A DNA stretch of 64,000 nt from Corallococcus sp. AS-1-6. GTDB taxonomy: Bacteria; Myxococcota; Myxococcia; Myxococcales; Myxococcaceae. Each line of letters opens with the position of its first letter. The first letter of the stretch is position 1. The notes under the pieces were generated by a model, which had not been told where the DNA came from, made no database searches, and saw only the letters and a program-made list of their open reading frames with translations. The position numbers and the translations under genes were made by a program. Positions 61,709-64,000 of the stretch are shown piece after piece. Location: assembly GCF_020037015.1 (NCBI RefSeq), contig NZ_JAIQDE010000002.1, positions 434,001 to 498,000 of the forward strand, given 5' to 3'.

Positions 61709-63394
61709 CTACTTCGCGGCCGGGGCCTTCAGCGCCTCCAGGGACTTCAGGCGAGCGGCCTCGAATTCGTCGCCCTTGTTCCACGCGGGCAGCTCCGGGG
61801 CCTTCGCCACCTGGGCGCCCACGAGGAAGAAGAGCCGGGTGTCCTCCACGGCGCCGGACAGGTCCCACTCCGGGCGGACCTCGTCGGAGGGCTGGTGGTA
61901 GTGCTTCGCCTCCCACTGGCCGCGCTGCTGCTTGCCCCAGCCCTCCGGCCGGCCGATGAAGTCCATGCCGCTGCCGAAGTAGGCGGCGGGAATGCCCTGC
62001 CGCGCGAAGTTGAATTGATCCGAGCGGTAGAAGAACCCGCGGTCGGAGAGCTGATCCGCCTTCACCGTGCGCCCCTGCGTCTTCGCCATCGCGGTGACGT
62101 AGGTGTCCAGGGAGGACTTGCCCAGGCCGATGACGGTGATGTCGCGCGTGCGGCCCAGCACGTTGCCGCCGTCCACGTTGATGTTCGCGGCGATGCGGCC
62201 CGGGGGCACGGGCGGATGCGCCGCCAGGTACGCGGAGCCCAGCAGGCCGTACTCCTCCGCGGCCACCGCGGCGAAGAGGATGGAGCGGCGCGGAGGCGTG
62301 GGCAGCGCGGTGAAGGCGCGGGCCACGGACAGCATCGAGGCCACGCCGGCCGCGTTGTCCAGCGCGCCGTTGTAGATGACGTCCTCGCCGGGCTTGCCGT
62401 CGTCCTTCTTGCCCAGGTGATCATGGTGCGCGCTGTAGAGCACCACCTGCTTCGCCAGCGTGGGATCGCTTCCGGGCAGCAGGCCCAGAACGTTCGCGGT
62501 GGGCCGGCGGCGCACCTCGTTGGACAGGCGCAGGGACAGCGTCACGCCCAGCGGCACCGGGCGGAAGTCGCGCTTCTGGGCGGCGGCGCGCAGCGCGTCC
62601 AGGTCCTGCCCCGCGAGCTTCATCACCTGCTTCGTGGCGTCCTCGGTGGTCCACGCCTTCACCTGGAGGCGGGGCGCGTCCCCCGCGGGCAGCTCGAACT
62701 GCTCGCCGGTCCACGACGTGCGCACCACCTGCCACGGATAGCCCGCGCTGGGCGTGGTGTGGATGATGATGGCGCCCGCCGCGCCCGTCTTCGCCGCCTG
62801 CTCGTATTTGTAATCCCAGCGGCCGTACCAGAGGCGCGTCTTGCCGGCGAAGAGGCGCGGGTCGTCCTCCGGATCATTGTTGAGGATGACCAGCGTCTTG
62901 CCCTTCAGGTCCGCGCCCTTGAAGTCATCCCACTGGTACTCCGGCGCGACGATGCCGTAGCCCACGAACACCAGCTCGGATGCGTCCAGGGTCGCCTCCG
63001 GGGCCTGCACGCCGGACACGGCGATGAAGTCCTCGCGCGGCTTAAGCTCCACGCGGCCCGCCTTCGCCTGGAAGGACATGGGGCCCGGGCGGCTGTGGAT
63101 GCCCATCAGGTCGAAGCGCTGGAGGTAGCCGCCGTCCTCCGCGCCCGGCTTGAGGCCCAGGGCTTCGAACTGCGTGGCGATGTACTCCTGCGCCAGCGCG
63201 TCGCCGCGCGTGCCGGGGCCTCGGCCCTCCAGCAGGTCGCTCGCGAGGAAGCGCACGTGCGCGCGCAGGAGGTCCGCGGTGATGGCCTGTTCGGCCGTCT
63301 TCTCCTGCGGCGTGACGGTGGGCGCGCCCGCCGCCAGGACGGGCACCGGGCCCAGGGAGCACAGCGAGATGAACAGCGCTGGGAGGAGCCTCAT
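61709..63394 (-). CDS. Exported M28-family zinc peptidase
   Basis: 561 residues. Signal peptide ([20 protein letters not shown]). A PA-like inserted domain covers about 110-290 ([40 protein letters not shown]). The M28 catalytic domain has metal ligands in [32 protein letters not shown] and [17 protein letters not shown], and NVDGGNVLG further on; the late His is probably in [10 protein letters not shown]. It is an aminopeptidase-like enzyme of the periplasm or exterior, which fits a predatory bacterium. The ATG at 63394 lacks a strong ribosome site but gives the signal peptide. Confidence 0.9.
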   Translation of the reverse strand: MRLLPALFISLCSLGPVPVLAAGAPTVTPQEKTAEQAITADLLRAHVRFLASDLLEGRGPGTRGDALAQEYIATQFEALGLKPGAEDGGYLQRFDLMGIHSRPGPMSFQAKAGRVELKPREDFIAVSGVQAPEATLDASELVFVGYGIVAPEYQWDDFKGADLKGKTLVILNNDPEDDPRLFAGKTRLWYGRWDYKYEQAAKTGAAGAIIIHTTPSAGYPWQVVRTSWTGEQFELPAGDAPRLQVKAWTTEDATKQVMKLAGQDLDALRAAAQKRDFRPVPLGVTLSLRLSNEVRRRPTANVLGLLPGSDPTLAKQVVLYSAHHDHLGKKDDGKPGEDVIYNGALDNAAGVASMLSVARAFTALPTPPRRSILFAAVAAEEYGLLGSAYLAAHPPVPPGRIAANINVDGGNVLGRTRDITVIGLGKSSLDTYVTAMAKTQGRTVKADQLSDRGFFYRSDQFNFARQGIPAAYFGSGMDFIGRPEGWGKQQRGQWEAKHYHQPSDEVRPEWDLSGAVEDTRLFFLVGAQVAKAPELPAWNKGDEFEAARLKSLEALKAPAAK

Positions 63395-63440
63395 GGGTCC
63401 AGGTGCGTAGCATGGCCGCACGGGCGCCCCCAGCGGGTTT

Positions 63441-64000
63441 TCAGGAGGCTGTCGCCGCCACCTTCCAGGAGGTGCCAGCAGGCGTGTCCATGATGTCCAC
63501 GCCCAGGGCCTTGAGGGCGCCTCGCACCTGGTCCGCCCTGGCGAAGTCCTTCGCAGCGCGCGCGGCGGTCCGCTCGGAGAGCAGCCGCTCCACCTCCGCC
63601 ACGTCGATGCCGCGCTCACGCACCGCGCGGTCGCGGCGGCGCAGCAGCCACGCGCCCGGGTCGTCCTCGAAGAGGCCCAGGACGCGGGACGTCTCACGCA
63701 CCTGCTCGCGCAGGGCCTGGAGCGTGCGGCCCACCAACGGCTTGTCTTTCACGGGCGGCTTGTCGGTGAGCTCGTTCATGAAGCCGAAGAGCCCGGACAG
63801 CGCTCCCAGCGCGCCCGCGGTGTTGAAGTCGTCGTCCATGGCGGACTCGAACTCCGTGAGGAAGCGCGCGGGGTCGCCGTGCAGCGGGCCCTTGCCGAAG
63901 TCCTTGCCCGCCACGCGCTCGTCCACCTTGCGCAGCGTTTCGTAGAAGTACTCCATGCGCCCTTCGGCGTCCTGGAGCGCCTTCTCCCCGAAGTTGAGCG
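63441..64000 (-). CDS. cysS: Cysteinyl-tRNA synthetase, C-terminal part (runs off the right edge)
   Basis: 186 residues remain, read from the window edge to the stop at 63441. The DALR/anticodon-binding region is seen: LNFGEKALQDAEGRMEYFYE at the edge, FLTEFESAMDDDFNTAGALG, and the C-terminal helix RTAARAAKDFARADQVRGAL with ALGVDIMDTPAGTSWKV, the usual CysRS ending. The catalytic core lies outside. It ends 46 bases upstream of the M28 peptidase start, so the two may be co-transcribed. Confidence 0.93.
   Translation of the reverse strand, partial: LNFGEKALQDAEGRMEYFYETLRKVDERVAGKDFGKGPLHGDPARFLTEFESAMDDDFNTAGALGALSGLFGFMNELTDKPPVKDKPLVGRTLQALREQVRETSRVLGLFEDDPGAWLLRRRDRAVRERGIDVAEVERLLSERTAARAAKDFARADQVRGALKALGVDIMDTPAGTSWKVAATAS

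Overview
The window is GC-rich, gene-dense chromosomal DNA from a myxobacterium, most likely family Myxococcaceae (Myxococcus, Corallococcus or Pyxidicoccus type). Three proteins end in a MYXO-CTERM-like tail (Gly-Cys, hydrophobic helix, Arg cluster). There is also a kinase with a TonB-like C-terminus, an AT-hook protein and several stand-alone response regulators. Genus and species cannot be fixed from sequence reading alone. I see no phage, insertion sequence, CRISPR array, rRNA or replication origin.

Layout: 1-5306 (minus) is a chemosensory operon: cheW, TPR-cheR, mcp, a CheY-like regulator, a second cheW and a cheA that runs off the left edge. 5555-7618 is a transmembrane Ser/Thr kinase. 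7655-10829 (minus) holds a HAD phosphatase and an operon of two metzincin proteases plus a small secreted protein. 10918-13164 holds gltX, a small exported protein, tRNA-Gln(CUG), tRNA-Glu(CUC) and a terminator. 13253-16001 holds a response regulator, a membrane protein and a REC-histidine kinase. 16865-20690 is the pyruvate dehydrogenase E1-alpha/E1-beta/E2 operon. 20822-25557 holds a HAD protein, an unknown two-helix membrane protein, an MFS/OPA-type transporter and a Nudix protein.

25688-31695 (plus) is a probable cell-surface module: a 5'-nucleotidase-like lipoprotein, a Cys-rich lipoprotein and an outer-membrane barrel. 31764-35359 couples a GspE/PilB-type ATPase to a metzincin-fold protein that has lost two zinc ligands. 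35433-39299 is a haem operon (hemX-hemA-hemC-hemD). 39892-40997 holds thioredoxin and an AT-hook/Cys-motif protein behind a regulatory-looking gap. 41016-46237 is the rod-shape operon mreC-mreD-mrdA-rodA followed by a PilZ gene.

46468-50698 holds a periplasmic foldase, a diguanylate cyclase, maf, yggS and a zinc-ribbon protein. 50992-54525 is a DUF3108/DUF4091/DUF3108 group. 54991-55335 is a noncoding array of three 120-bp tandem units, each with a perfect 25-base palindrome. 55390-64000 holds a low-complexity secreted protein, a DUF507 protein, uvrB-uvrC, an M28 peptidase and the C-terminal part of cysS.

Links between genes: GluRS and tRNA-Glu supply the substrate of HemA. The cyclase and the PilZ protein place c-di-GMP signalling beside cell-wall elongation. 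The strongest candidates for something undescribed are the 120-bp palindrome array, the surface phosphatase/lipoprotein/barrel module, the dead metzincin coupled to an ATPase, and the AT-hook protein with its upstream dyads.
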